NCBI GenBank assembly: GCA_016858145.1
Contig: JAEHOE010000125.1
Coordinates: forward strand, 186,001 to 250,000
DNA length: 64,000 bases
Source: Edaphochlamys debaryana
Taxonomy: Eukaryota > Chlorophyta > Chlorophyceae > Chlamydomonadales
Reading direction: 5' to 3'
The notes under the pieces were generated by a model. That model ran no database searches. It had not been told where the DNA came from and saw only the letters and a program-made list of their open reading frames with translations. Positions 54,167 through 64,000 of this stretch are shown here, in pieces (the first letter of the stretch is position 1; every line of letters starts with the position of its first letter). A program made the position numbers and the translations under genes.

Positions 54167-57100
54167 CTAGTCCGCCCACAGCCGGCGAGGCGCCGCCTCC
54201 TCGCCCAAGCGCCCGGGTCCCCCCGCAGCCACCGCTACAGCGCCCGCAGGGACAAGGGGCTGCTGCCCACCCGCCTGCCCCTGCCCCTGCCCCGCTCCCT
54301 CCGACGCTGCCCCCGCTTCCCCCTCGGCGCCCGCCATTGCCCCGTCGGCCTCCTGCATGACGGCGTCGCCGTTGGCGTCGGTTGGCGGCAGTACGACAGG
54401 CTCGTACTGCTGGTCGAACGCGTTCCATACGAACTTGACTAAGCCGCCGTTGGCGCCCACCACCGTACGGAGTACGACGTTCTGGCGGGCCACGTGGGTG
54501 ACGTAGGGGCCCACCCGCTGCGGCCCAGCGTCGGAGGCGCCGGCGGCGGCGCCGTCGCCGTCGCCGCTGGCGGAGGTGGCGGCGCCGTCACCGTCCATTG
54601 AGGACGCGGCGGAGGCTGCCAGGGCGCCGTCAGCGTCGGCTAGCGACTCCGCCGCCGTCGCCAGCGCCGCCGCCACCTGCGGCCCGGCCGTTGCCTCCGC
54701 CTCCGCCACCTCCGCTGCTGCGGCCGCAAGCGCTGCCGCCGCGGTCCCGTCCGAGACAGGAGTCACCTGCGGGGGGCCCAGAGAGGACGTGAGGGGTTAG
54801 ATTAAGCATTGCTCGGCGGGTGCCGCATCGCCGAATCTGCTCTTTGCCGGCCCGAACATCCGCAAACACCGCCCTGGAGCCCAGTCCCACAACTCGTCCC
54901 CGCCTCACCTGCACCCACACGTCCCGTGCGCGCACCACCTCGCCCGCCTCGAATTCTGCCACCATGAAATGGTGCAGCGTCGCGCCCGTGTCCCCCCCTC
55001 CGCCTGCCCCTGCCCCTGCCCCCCCTCCGTGTTGGTGTTGGGAGTCGTGGGAGTGGGAGTGGGAGCCTCCCGGTGGGTGGGCCAAGGCGGAGGCGGCCAC
55101 AGCCGCGGCCGCTGCTTTGGCCGCCATGCGCGCTCGGCGGCCCGAGCCGTAGGCTTTGGGGGAGAGCGGCGGGGAGTTGGCGGGGGGGCTGCCTCGGGGG
55201 GAGGAGGAGGTAGAAGAGGAGTGGGGTGTGGAGGGGGAGGCGGGCGAGGCGGAGGGGTCGTAGACACCGGAGGCGGCGGCGGCTGCGACGGGATTGCTGG
55301 CGGGAGCCAGTCGGACCCGCGGGACGGTGGCTGCGTTGAGGAAGAGGGTGCGCGTGGAGGGGTCGAGGTGGACCATGCGCCGGAGGTGGTGGCTCCAGCC
55401 CCTGCGGGGTGAGGAGGCAGACAGAGGGGTTAGGGAAGGGAAGGTATGGACACATGCTGGTCGCAGCATCGCGCATACAGCTGCCGAGCAAAGGCGATAC
55501 ACCAAGTAGTGCCAACACACCGCGCACGCATGCCCCGGACCGGCGAAGGGAGCTCAAGGTCCCCAAGTCCGCTCGGATGCCACCACCACCCCAGCCACAG
55601 CCCCTCCCCCCTCACTTGGACGCCCCCGAGTGCAGGTTGTGGTGCATGTGCCCGAAGGTGACCAGGGGCACGCGCCGGCCCGCGGCGTGGAGCCGGTCCA
55701 GGGCGGCCTGAAGGTGGGGGGGAGGGTGGAGGGCAAGAGGGTCGGGGGGAGGTTAAGGATGAAGAGTGTCGGGTTGCGATGAGGATGGGGTTTGAAACTA
55801 CAACGAGAGCCCCGCGTCGCCTTTCACCGCTGTGCACACGTGCATGCCCTCACAGCCACAGCCGTCGTCCTCGGAAAGCGCGCACACCCCTTGCCCCGTA
55901 CCCCATTCTTAACACGCGAACGTGCTCTCCTAATCGCTTCCTAATGCATGCTTCAATTGCTGTCATGCCCTGGGCAGCAGGCGACTGGTTCCCCGGGCCG
56001 TGCCCTTGCGCACTCGCTTGCCTGGCACCCCTGTTCTTAACCCCATTCTTGCACACACCCAAGGACTCCACCCCACCCCACCCCACCCCCCTAGGCCCCA
56101 GCTCACCCGCAGGTCCGGGTCTCCGTGGTCCCCCGCCTTGGGCTCCCAATCCACGCCGCAGGGGTCCCAGGCCCGTGCCCCCAGGCCCGAGGGGCCATTG
56201 TGGCCCATGACGATGAGGGGGTGGGCGGGGGGCGCGGAGGAGGCCACCTGGGGGTGTGGGGGCAGTGGGACGGGGGGATGAGAGAGGTGAAGAGAGGTAG
56301 GGGTTGTGACGGGGGTGGGGAGCTGAAGACACCCGTGTGCGTGTGCAGTGGTGGGGTGGGGACGCGGGCTGCCGGACGGTGGGAAGTGAGTGGGGTCATC
56401 GCACGTACGCACCCAGTGCGCCGTACGCGTGCCGTACCTGTACGATGCGGTCCGCGCTGGCGTCCATGCTCTCGATGCCGTACAGTGAGCCCATGAAGGC
56501 CTTTATGCTGGTGAAGCTCTTGCCGCCCTGGGGGGGGGTGTTCGAAGCGGGATGGGGCGGGGGGGATGTGGTCGGGGGATGCGGTGGCTGCTGTCCCTGC
56601 TCCTTTTTTCCTGACTTCCGCACCTCCTACAGTCCGTCCTCCCCGCCCCCTTCCCCCTTTCCTTTCCCCTCCCCCCCGCGCCCCCCACCCACCTTGGAGA
56701 AGGGCCGCGCCCCCATGACCGTGTATCCCTGCTCGTCCATCGCGTGCGTGCCGTACCCCATGTGCTCCTCCCCCAGCGCCGCCAGCTGCTTAGTCACGCC
56801 GTCGCCGTCCGCCGCCGCCAGCGGTCCGTCCCCCCGCTGCTCCGCGGCCAGCAGGTCGGCGGCCGAGAGGCTCTGCTGCGGGGGCGCGCGGCGCATGGAG
56901 CGGCCCGTCATGGTGAACTGAGGAGGGGGGGAGGAGGGAAATGGGTGGGAGGGGAGGGCAAAGGAGAAGGGGGAAGAGTTCGGGGCCAGGGGCAGGGGCA
57001 GGGGAAGTGTTGCGGCGTACGGCGTCTGCTCGCGGCCTGCCTTTCATCCCCTGCTCACCCAAGCGTCATGGTTTCCCAGGATGACTGCTTTGCGCAGGGG

Positions 57101-57827
57101 AAGCGAGGCGATCTGGGGCGGAGGCAGGGGGACAGAATGGGTGAAGCTTGATGTAAGCTGCTAGTCTGGCAGAGCGACAACACCAGCGGCTTGCCCCACC
57201 ACATGCGCCCGCCTCTCACCCCCCTCTCTCCTCCCCCCCACCTGCCGGACCAGCTCCACGTTCGCCACGCATACACACACACGCCTCCCTCCCCCTACCC
57301 CTCCCTCCCCCCCCCTCCCCTTCCCCCCCTCCTCTCCCCCTCCTCCCCCCCTCCCCCCCCACCTGCTTGACCAGCTCCACGTTCTCGTTCCCGAAGTCCC
57401 CCAGCAGCAGCGTCACGTCGGGCCCCAGCAGGCGCAGCGCCGCCTCCTCGCGGTCGCCCCGCCAGGAGCCGTGCACGTCACCCACGATGGCCACCTTGGG
57501 GAGGGTGGGGGGGTGGGGGGAGGGGGGCGCGTGTGTGTATGGGCGGAAGACGTGGAGCAGGTCAGGCAGGTAGGGTGGTGGGGGAGGGGCGGGGTGGGGG
57601 ACGGGGAGGTCAAGGTGGGGGACTTGGGCTCGTGGGTGGGGCTCGGGGGTGTCAAGGGCTGCCGCGTGGAAGGCTGGGCCCTGACGGCGCTGACGGGGGC
57701 CCATCGGCCCGCGTGGCACCAGCTGCAGCCTCACCTTGAGTTTGCCAGGTGGCCGCACCGCGGTGGCCGCGGCTGGGCCTGCCATGGAGGCCTCTGGGCC
57801 CGTCGGGGCCTCCCCGTGGGCCTCCAT
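54167..57827 (-). CDS. Calcineurin-like metallophosphoesterase (cyanobacterial/plant type)
   Basis: Nine exons: 57827-57735, 57494-57363, 57112-57059, 56917-56693, 56527-56438, 56247-56107, 55707-55616, 55401-54909, 54766-54167 (639 aa from this start). All five metal-site motifs are present in order: GDVHG (36-40), GDFGNENVEL, GNHDAW (88-93), VMGHNGPSG and FGHMHHNLHSG. FLNAATVPRVRLA follows. This arrangement matches the two-metal phosphoesterase family shared by cyanobacteria and plants (TIGR04168-like), so a plastid location is plausible, but I see no firm transit peptide. The start is uncertain: the frame is open upstream to about 57935 without an ATG, and a 5' exon may exist. Ala/Ser-rich and His-rich (SHSHSHDSQHQHGG) insertions and an Ala/Asp-rich tail lengthen the protein. 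The substrate is unknown. Confidence 0.75.
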
Positions 57828-59436
57828 GCCAGCCGCACGCAGGGCCCAAGAGAGCAGGCCACGCCGGGGCTTGGGGGTCCGGGGTGCAAGGGTCGCTGCA
57901 GGTAGGTCGGGGAGGGGCACACGGAGAGGCTGCGTTCAGCACACAACCTTAACCTGAGCCCAATGCTCTCTAGAAGGCATCCCAGGCGCCACTGATGGGA
58001 AGGCCGAGCTCCTTGCGACCGCGACTCGCGCACGCCAATTTCGACTTGCACTTTGAGCCGTCGCGCGAAGACGCTGAGTTATGCTTCAGTTGTCGGAGCT
58101 CTCTCACCTCTATGTGGTTGTGGAGCGTGTGTAAGCGCTTTAGCGCTAAGCGAGTTGCGATGGATGGGTTTGTGGCCGAGAGCGCTGCCTATGAAGGAGC
58201 CCATGTCGCTAGCCGCTCAGATGGGCCCGGCTAGGTATAGCGCTGGGCCTGGCCGATGTGCACCTGCGTGCAGCCGCTGGGGCTGGGCCCAGGCGGTGCT
58301 GGGTTGGGCCCTACAAGCGCACTACGCTACTCAACTCGTGAATGTATACTTGTTACAGATAGCTGGACACCATCAGCCTCTCGAAGCCGCTGCGCGATTT
58401 GCGATGGCCGGCACGCGTGCCTTACGCGCAGCCCCCGCTTCGCCCCCCCCTCTCCCCGCCGTCGCCCAAGTGGCGTGTCCGAACGCGTTGCGTGGTGCGG
58501 CCCTTAGGATCCCCCGTGCGGCTGTTTGCTCCTGCCTGTCGCTCGGCCTCTCCCTCTTTCTGTTGCGTTGCGTACAGCCTAGTTGCGTTCAGCTGCATCC
58601 CCCTTCGTCGTCGTCCGGACTACGCTGCACGGCCCCTGCGAGCACAAAACCCCCTCTCCCCGCCGTCGCCCAGCGAACGTGGATTGCACGGCTGTTGTGA
58701 ACGGCTCCGCGGCCCCGGCCCCGCTCTCCCGCACGTGCCAAGCTTTCTCCTGCCAGCGCTGGAAGCTTGCGCACGACTGCAATTGCAAGCGCACCAGCTG
58801 CGGCTGTCAGCGCCAGGCCTCACTGGCGTCTCTCCTGCCGTGTCAAAAGGCCCCCCACAGTCGTCGTCCGAACTACGCTGCATGGCCCCTGCGAGCACAG
58901 AACCCCCACAGAACGTCCAGCACCCACTTGCCCTGCCACGTAACTACGTAAGCAAGTACCCGGCTGGAAGCGGGATCACAGGTACCAACGGTCACCTGCC
59001 CACGGTCACGGTCACGGCCACGGTCACCCACCCACCGGCACTCCACCCCACCCACCAGCACTCTAGGAACGGTAGGGGTCGCAGCACCCCCGGGTTCCTC
59101 CTGTGGTAGTGACAGCGCTGCACAGTGCCCTGCGGTCCGTGCGCAGTTGCCTCCCCGTCTACGGTGATGGCCCCACAGTGCCATACCGGCCGGCTCACAG
59201 ACGCCATACAGCCTCGCAGACGGCTCAGTGCCCTCCGGCTGATAGCCCTCCGTCACAAGTACCCACACCGACCACCCAGACGCACGGACGGTACAGCAGC
59301 AATGCGATTCCCAGAGCCCCCTCTCCCTCCTCCTTTCCTCCAGGCCGTGTACCGCACGACATGAGGGCACAGCAGAGGTTTGGGCCCACGGCCCTTGACC
59401 CTGCCCCCGTCCTATACCCCGCGTGAGGCCGGGTAC
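57828..59436. other. Intergenic region with short direct repeats
   Basis: About 1.6 kb between the phosphoesterase 5' end and the carbonic anhydrase 3' end (both minus). A possible unresolved 5' exon of the phosphoesterase gene lies at about 57960-58060. A 46-bp element (begins CGTCGTCCGGACTACG) occurs at 58609 and 58862 with three mismatches. A 22-bp CCCCTCTCCCCGCCGTCGCC-type string occurs at about 58449 and 58651. TTACA at 58353-58357 could be a distant minus-strand polyadenylation signal. Confidence 0.45.
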
Positions 59437-62064
59437 TCAGGCCACGACCCGGACCTTCCCTGTGGTGACGTCATAGACGTAGCCGTGCACCTGCACAGGG
59501 TGGGCGGGAGTGAGTGGAGGAGCCGTTTGGTTGCGGTGCGGTAGGGGGAGACAGAGGCTATCGGGGGGGCAGGCAACTGTAGCAACGCGTACCCCACCCC
59601 AGCCCCGCCTGAGCCCTGACCCTCCTCACCACAGTCCCAGGCGCCACCAGCGGCGACGCCTTCACGATGGCCACGTCATCCCGTACGGACTGATCCAGAT
59701 CTGGGAACGGCAGGAAGTCGCGGCCCGCCACGTCGACCCCCAGATCCGTCTTGATCTTCGCAGCGATCTACGGGGGAAGGAGTTGGGGGGTGGCAAGGGG
59801 AGGGCAGGTAAGGCAGATGCGCATGCACACCCGACCTCCGTCCCCCTCCCCGTCACGTGCGTCCGAATGGTCAGATCGGTGATGCGTTTGCAAACATGAC
59901 GTGTGCTCCTTCCTGATCGCCCCCTGGCCTTGTTGCGGCTATGCCGGTCCCTAACATGTTCTCCCCAGCCCAGCTCCGGGGCCTCCCCTGGGTCCAGTGC
60001 CAAGTCTTAACCGGATCGGCACCCCTAGGCAGTCCTGGGATAGTCACGTGCCCTTCTTGTCATGCCATTCTCCTCGCTGCAGAAATGCCTTTCCACCTGC
60101 CCACCTCAACCCCAAGTCCATCCCAACCGCTTGCTCCATGCCCCTCCCCACCTGGTCGTTGGTGAAGGTGAGCATGCCGCAGTCCGTGTGGTGCACAATG
60201 TGGACCTCCTGTGGGGGCGGGGCAGGGTAGAGATCGGGTAAGTGGGGCGGCTTGGATGGAGCGCCCACCGAGCCATTCGTGCCAGCTGCCCCCATCACCC
60301 CTTGTGCTCCCCCCCGCAAGTGCAGCTCAGTAGCACTGTCGTGCGCCCGCTTCTTCAACCCCTCTGCCTCGGTCCCTGCACGCTGCAAAGCATCCAAACA
60401 GAAACCCTAGAGATGGCAGATGGAGATGCCATAACGAAAAGGCAAGGGCTGCGGCAAGTGCCCGCAGGGCCTGCGGTGCTGCGACACCCGCCCATCTGCC
60501 CCTGCACGCCCCCCGGCATCCACGCCACGCCCCGGCAGACTGCCTCCCCTAGACGGCAGACGAGCCTCGACCCCGTTGGCAACACGTACGTACCGGTACC
60601 GGTTGCCCCTCCCGGCCGTCGCAGCTCTGTCCCGGGCCTGCCGCAGGCTCAAGCCATCCCGTGCATGGCGCTCAAGCGCCCCGCTACCCGCACAACCTGG
60701 TCTCCACGCATTTGTGCCCAGCTCAGCCCCCCAGATGCCTCTTTCCCTTCGTTCCCTGGTTCCCCGCCTCGCCCCATCCCCGTGCCCCGTACCCAGGTGC
60801 CTTGCCCCGCCCGCCTGCCCTCCCCGCTCCTTGGCCCCAAGCAGGCGCTCTTCTACAACACACTCTCCTCACACTCCCGCTTGATCTTCCACCGGCCCCT
60901 CCCCACCCGATCCTCCCCTCCCCCGCACGCACCTCCGTCCCCTCCACCGCCAAGCACACGCATGCTGCCCCCCACTCTGCAGGCCCTGCAGTTACCTGTA
61001 CGCGCCACCACTCCCACGTGCATCGCACCCGCGTCTCTTGGTAGTGCTAGCAAACTGGCAACACACTCTCTTCAAAGTCCCACTGCATCTTCTGCGCACC
61101 CCTCCCCTCCCCCCATCTTGGTCCACAGCAAACCTCCATTCCTCCCTTAGTGTTCCGGCCCCTCCCACGCACCTTGGTCCCCAGCAGGCGCTGGGAGATG
61201 GCGATGGAGCGAATGGCGTCGTCGGAGGCGCGGCCCCCCGCATTGCGCACGCAGTGGCAGGCGCCTGCAGGGGGAGGGCGGCGGGGGTTTGAGGCGACGG
61301 AGGGGAGGGAAGGGGGTAGCAGGCACGGGCTGAGGTGGGCAAAGGAGCGGGTCGACGTGTACCGTATGGAGCGCGAGGCACGTGGAGGCGTCGAGAGGAT
61401 GGGGGGGCATTGGTCGTGCCGACGCCTACCCAGCACTACGCCTCCAGCGGCTCACCGCTCCTCCTCCTCCCCAGAGGCTCTGTACCCCTGCTCACCGATC
61501 CGGATGCCCAGCACCTTCTCGGGGTGGAGGCGGGCGTCCATGCAGGCCAGGACCAGGGCCTTGAGGGTAAGGGGGGAAGGAGGAGCGTCGGAGTGAGGAG
61601 GAATCCCCTCGTGCTTTTTTACGATCCACGTGTGTCACCATGCCTCTCACGAGCCCTTTCCAGGCTGTACCAGCTCTGTCGGTCACCATGCCTCTCCCAA
61701 CTGCGGCCTGGAGCCACCCAGAGCTCCTGATCTCTCTCCGGGAACCCCGCCCCAGCCAGGGTAGGCCTGGGAAGACCCAAGCTGTCCCAGCGGGCGCCTG
61801 TGTCGTGAGCCACTTGCCTGGCGCGCGGGCGGCAGGGGCAGGCTGCCGTCCTCGAACTTGGCAGCGAAGTCCGCGTTGTTGCGCAGGAACTCGGAGTGCA
61901 GGTCCTGGGCCAGGGGTATAGGTTGGTCCAGAGACGAAGGGGTGATTGCGTCGGGCAACGGGATGGCGAGGATGGCCCCGGTTGCCCGGTTTCAACCAGG
62001 GCAATTCGTGTCATTGCCACTGTGTTGCGCTTACCTGTGGTACGTCAGAGGATGCGGCTGCCAT
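59437..62064 (-). CDS. Beta-type carbonic anhydrase, short form
   Basis: Seven exons: 62064-62035, 61904-61818, 61559-61496, 61264-61173, 60208-60152, 59767-59630, 59490-59437 (173 aa). Beta carbonic anhydrases interconvert CO2 and bicarbonate. Zinc ligands are visible as Cys45 in ACMDAR (with the Asp47/Arg49 dyad), His98 and Cys101 in HHTDCG. RNAGG (67-71), [21 protein letters not shown] and the closing [16 protein letters not shown] complete the fold. The short length and the pattern [10 protein letters not shown] with [10 protein letters not shown] are those of the Rv1284-like subgroup (cf. Chlamydomonas CAH9), not the long CAH1-6 enzymes. There is no signal or transit peptide ([10 protein letters not shown]), so it is probably cytosolic. 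Intron 2 is GC-AG (CGCCAG then GCAAGT). Confidence 0.9.
61560..61817 (-). other. GC-AG intron in the carbonic anhydrase gene
   Basis: The donor is CGCCAG|GCAAGTGG and the acceptor CTCAAG|GCC. Phase 0 is preserved, giving [14 protein letters not shown]. The best nearby GT lies out of frame. Confidence 0.8.
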
Positions 62065-63285
62065 GGCTTCGCGTTGCGGTGAAGGAAATGGTCAGGATGT
62101 AAGTCCGGGCCGCAAGGGTGCTGTGGCACCAGGGCGATCGATGAGCGGCTGTAGTAATAGCGAGCGAGTATGGGCGGCAAACTGTCTCAGAGCTTGACAC
62201 TTCTCTGCTTGCAGGCCGCCAGGCGCGCGAGGCCGTAAAAAGCGTTACGATTAGCCATTACGTACCCGGCTACGCCTTACCTCGCCCTTACCCGCCGTGC
62301 AGCTGCTAGGCGTGAGTGCCTTACTGCTTTGCGGACGGCGCGAGCTGCTCGCTCGTCCGGGAGCAAGGCCGCTGCTTTGTCCGTGGGGTTGCGCCAGGGG
62401 TGTGGCAGTGGGAACGGCTGGGGTGGCGGGGCAAGGCGAGGCGAGGCGAGGGGAGGGAGGGAAAGCCAGGCCCCCGGGCAGGCACTCGTCCAGCTCCTTA
62501 CGGAGGGCTACGCCCAGCTCGACGTCGTGAACCAATGCCTGGTCAACGCTGAAGGTGGAATGCAGCGGTCCATGGAACACGGCACCGCACCAGCACGCCA
62601 TCAGCCGTCGCGGCGCCGCCATCCCAGGTAACCCACACCGCTACCACGGCTAGGTCCAGCTCCCTACAAAGGGCCTATGCCCAGCTCAGCGGAATATCGC
62701 CCTTGCAACAGGCATGGCTACCACACCACTACCCGGCCCACCCAGTCCAGCGCCTGGTGAGGGGCTATGCCCACCGCCCGCGTCCGAGCAACCTACCAAA
62801 GCTACGTGATGTCCCTGTGCGACGCACACGTCCGGCCAGCACAGCATCCCTCCAGCATGCAACTCCTCTCTTAACCCCATCGGGGCCAACGCCCCGCTAC
62901 TCCACAGATCCCGGGCTGCCAACCGACCCCCGCTCACCATGCACTGCATGATCTAATGTACAGGAGCGCTGCTCCAATCAAACAATCGATGGCAACGCCT
63001 TGCGCGTGCATCCCTGTGGCAATTATTGTCCCACACACCGGCTATGGTACTCCAGCGAAGCCGTCCGCAAACCAGTAAGTGCCACGGGGCACACCGCAGT
63101 CACTGGCCGCTGTCCGGCTGTCCGCTACGCCCCGCCAACACGGCAGGCTCCAACACGGTACGTGCAGTATCCTTCACTCCAGCCGGATCCATCGGCTTAC
63201 GCAAACCCAAGGCCCCGGGCATTGTCAAAGGTCCACCCGCATCCCACCCCCTATCCCACCCCCCACCCCGTGCCCCCACCCCCCA
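62065..63285. other. Intergenic region left of the last gene
   Basis: About 1.2 kb with the carbonic anhydrase promoter on the left and the 3' UTR of the last gene on the right. A degenerate unit (AGGGCCTATGCCCAGCTC-like) recurs near 62503, 62665 and 62760. No gene was recognised. Confidence 0.4.
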
Positions 63286-63945
63286 TCACAGGAAGCTCGC
63301 CGTATCCTGCCACGCGGGCTTGTTGCCCGTCTGCACCTTGGGCCCCGCTGACACAGGCCGCGCCGCCCTGCCGGTCCCGGGTTTTGGCGGCGCCTCGGCG
63401 AAACGTTTCATCACGTACATGCACGGTCTCGGCCCATCGAGGCCGTTATTGGCGCGAAACTCAACTTCCGCCAGCTCCTTCTCGGCCGCGATCTCCATCT
63501 CCCGAAGCTTCTTGTACTTGGAATCCAGCTCGAAGTACACGTCCATCTCGCCGTCCACCTGATCCGGATCCATCTCCTGGATCCCGGTCTTGAAACCGAT
63601 TACGGATCGGCGCGGCGAAGCGGCGGCGGCAGCCGCCTTTAATGCGGATCCAAGGCCCGGCCCTGCCGCTGGCGATCGGCCCGAGGTCGATGCCGCTGAC
63701 GCGGATGACGGCCTGGGCCGGTGCCGTACAGCCGAGCCGCCGCCGCCGCCGCCGCCGCCGCCAGCTGCCGCGGAAGCTGGAGAGCCGCTGGCGGAGCCGC
63801 CGCCGCCGCCAGGCGTGTTGGCGGCGGCGCGGCGGCGCAGATCCTGCCGTACGACGGCCATGGCTGCGTTGTTGACCCACATCTCCTCCGCGGGTCGCAG
63901 GCCGCCCGGGGCCCAGTGGCCGGTGGTGTGGTACTTGCACAGGGC
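63286..63945 (-). CDS. Last exon of an unknown gene, 5' part off the right edge
   Basis: The exon starts at acceptor CACCCCAG|GCC (63945) and ends at the stop at 63286 (219 codons, phase 0). It encodes ALCKYHTTGHWAPGGLRPAE, then an Ala/Gly/Ser/Pro-rich linker (long Gly run near 63735-63770). A Lys/Glu-rich predicted coiled coil follows (DSKYKKLREMEIAAEKELAE) and a Pro-rich basic tail ending PAWQDTASFL. I did not recognise the family; the coiled coil plus basic tail would suit a cytoskeletal or flagellar protein, but that is only a guess. Bases 63946-64000 are intron. Confidence 0.6.
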   Translation of the reverse strand, partial: ALCKYHTTGHWAPGGLRPAEEMWVNNAAMAVVRQDLRRRAAANTPGGGGGSASGSPASAAAGGGGGGGGGSAVRHRPRPSSASAASTSGRSPAAGPGLGSALKAAAAAASPRRSVIGFKTGIQEMDPDQVDGEMDVYFELDSKYKKLREMEIAAEKELAEVEFRANNGLDGPRPCMYVMKRFAEAPPKPGTGRAARPVSAGPKVQTGNKPAWQDTASFL

Positions 63946-64000
63946 CTGGGGTGGGGTGGGGTGGAGTGGGTGGAACGGAGAGGAGACGGGGAGGTGGATA

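Noticed and set aside
1..64000. tRNA, rRNA, transposase or reverse transcriptase genes
   Set aside because: Looked for by eye (T-loop consensus, DDE and YxDD-type motifs in the open frames). None was convincing; a tRNAscan or profile search would be needed to exclude small ones.

Overview
The window is nuclear DNA of a green alga, most likely a volvocine chlorophyte close to Chlamydomonas. The evidence is very high GC, many short GT-AG (rarely GC-AG) introns with C-rich acceptor tracts, alanine/glycine-rich insertions in proteins, TGTAA-type polyadenylation signals, and gene content (Alb3, a plastid transit peptide, a MORN protein, algal PKG, AANAT and beta carbonic anhydrase). No organelle, viral or bacterial segment was seen. 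Gene models were built by hand: every listed junction has GT-AG or GC-AG borders and every complete model keeps frame to its stop, but nothing was checked against transcripts or databases.

Layout from left to right. 1-946 (-): 3' part of an unknown Ala/Pro/Gln-rich protein. 1803-2791 (+): a broken gene carrying a 75-bp coding tandem repeat. 4440-6203 (-): CIA30-family complex I assembly factor. 7118-10915 (-): delta14-sterol reductase. 11825-14827 (-): GNB1L/GTS1-like WD40 protein. 15486-22170 (+): 18-exon cGMP-dependent protein kinase with four cyclic-nucleotide-binding-like modules. 23888-27116 (+): predicted plastid DUF3531-like protein. 28016-30550 (-): secreted Ala/His-rich protein. 31292-34124 (-): plastid-targeted INSIG-like membrane protein. 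34760-36175 (-): small MORN protein. 37342-40559 (-): Alb3 thylakoid insertase. 40805-42790 (+): AANAT-type acetyltransferase, head-to-head with ALB3 only 245 bp away. 44133-46257 (-): ankyrin-like repeat protein. 46827-53274 (+): 1,244-residue LRR-like lineage-specific protein. 54167 to about 57827 (-): metallophosphoesterase of the GDVHG/GNHD type. 59437-62064 (-): beta carbonic anhydrase. 63286 to the right edge (-): 3' exon of an unknown gene.

The genes do not form one pathway, as is normal for a plant-type nuclear genome. They fall into plastid biogenesis (ALB3, INSIG-like, DUF3531-like), mitochondrial respiration (CIA30), sterol synthesis, signalling (PKG, WD40), and lineage-specific repeat proteins. 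Several share divergent promoters (WD40/PKG, ALB3/AANAT, ankyrin/LRR).

The most unusual structural features are: (i) an interlaced pair of inverted repeats, in order A-B-A'-B', at 53461-53804; (ii) repeated local tandem duplications that straddle exon borders in at least five genes, copying splice sites into introns or extending exons; (iii) a PKG with two intact and two degenerate phosphate-binding cassettes, an arrangement otherwise best known from alveolates; (iv) a pseudogenised repeat array whose stop codon was itself amplified.
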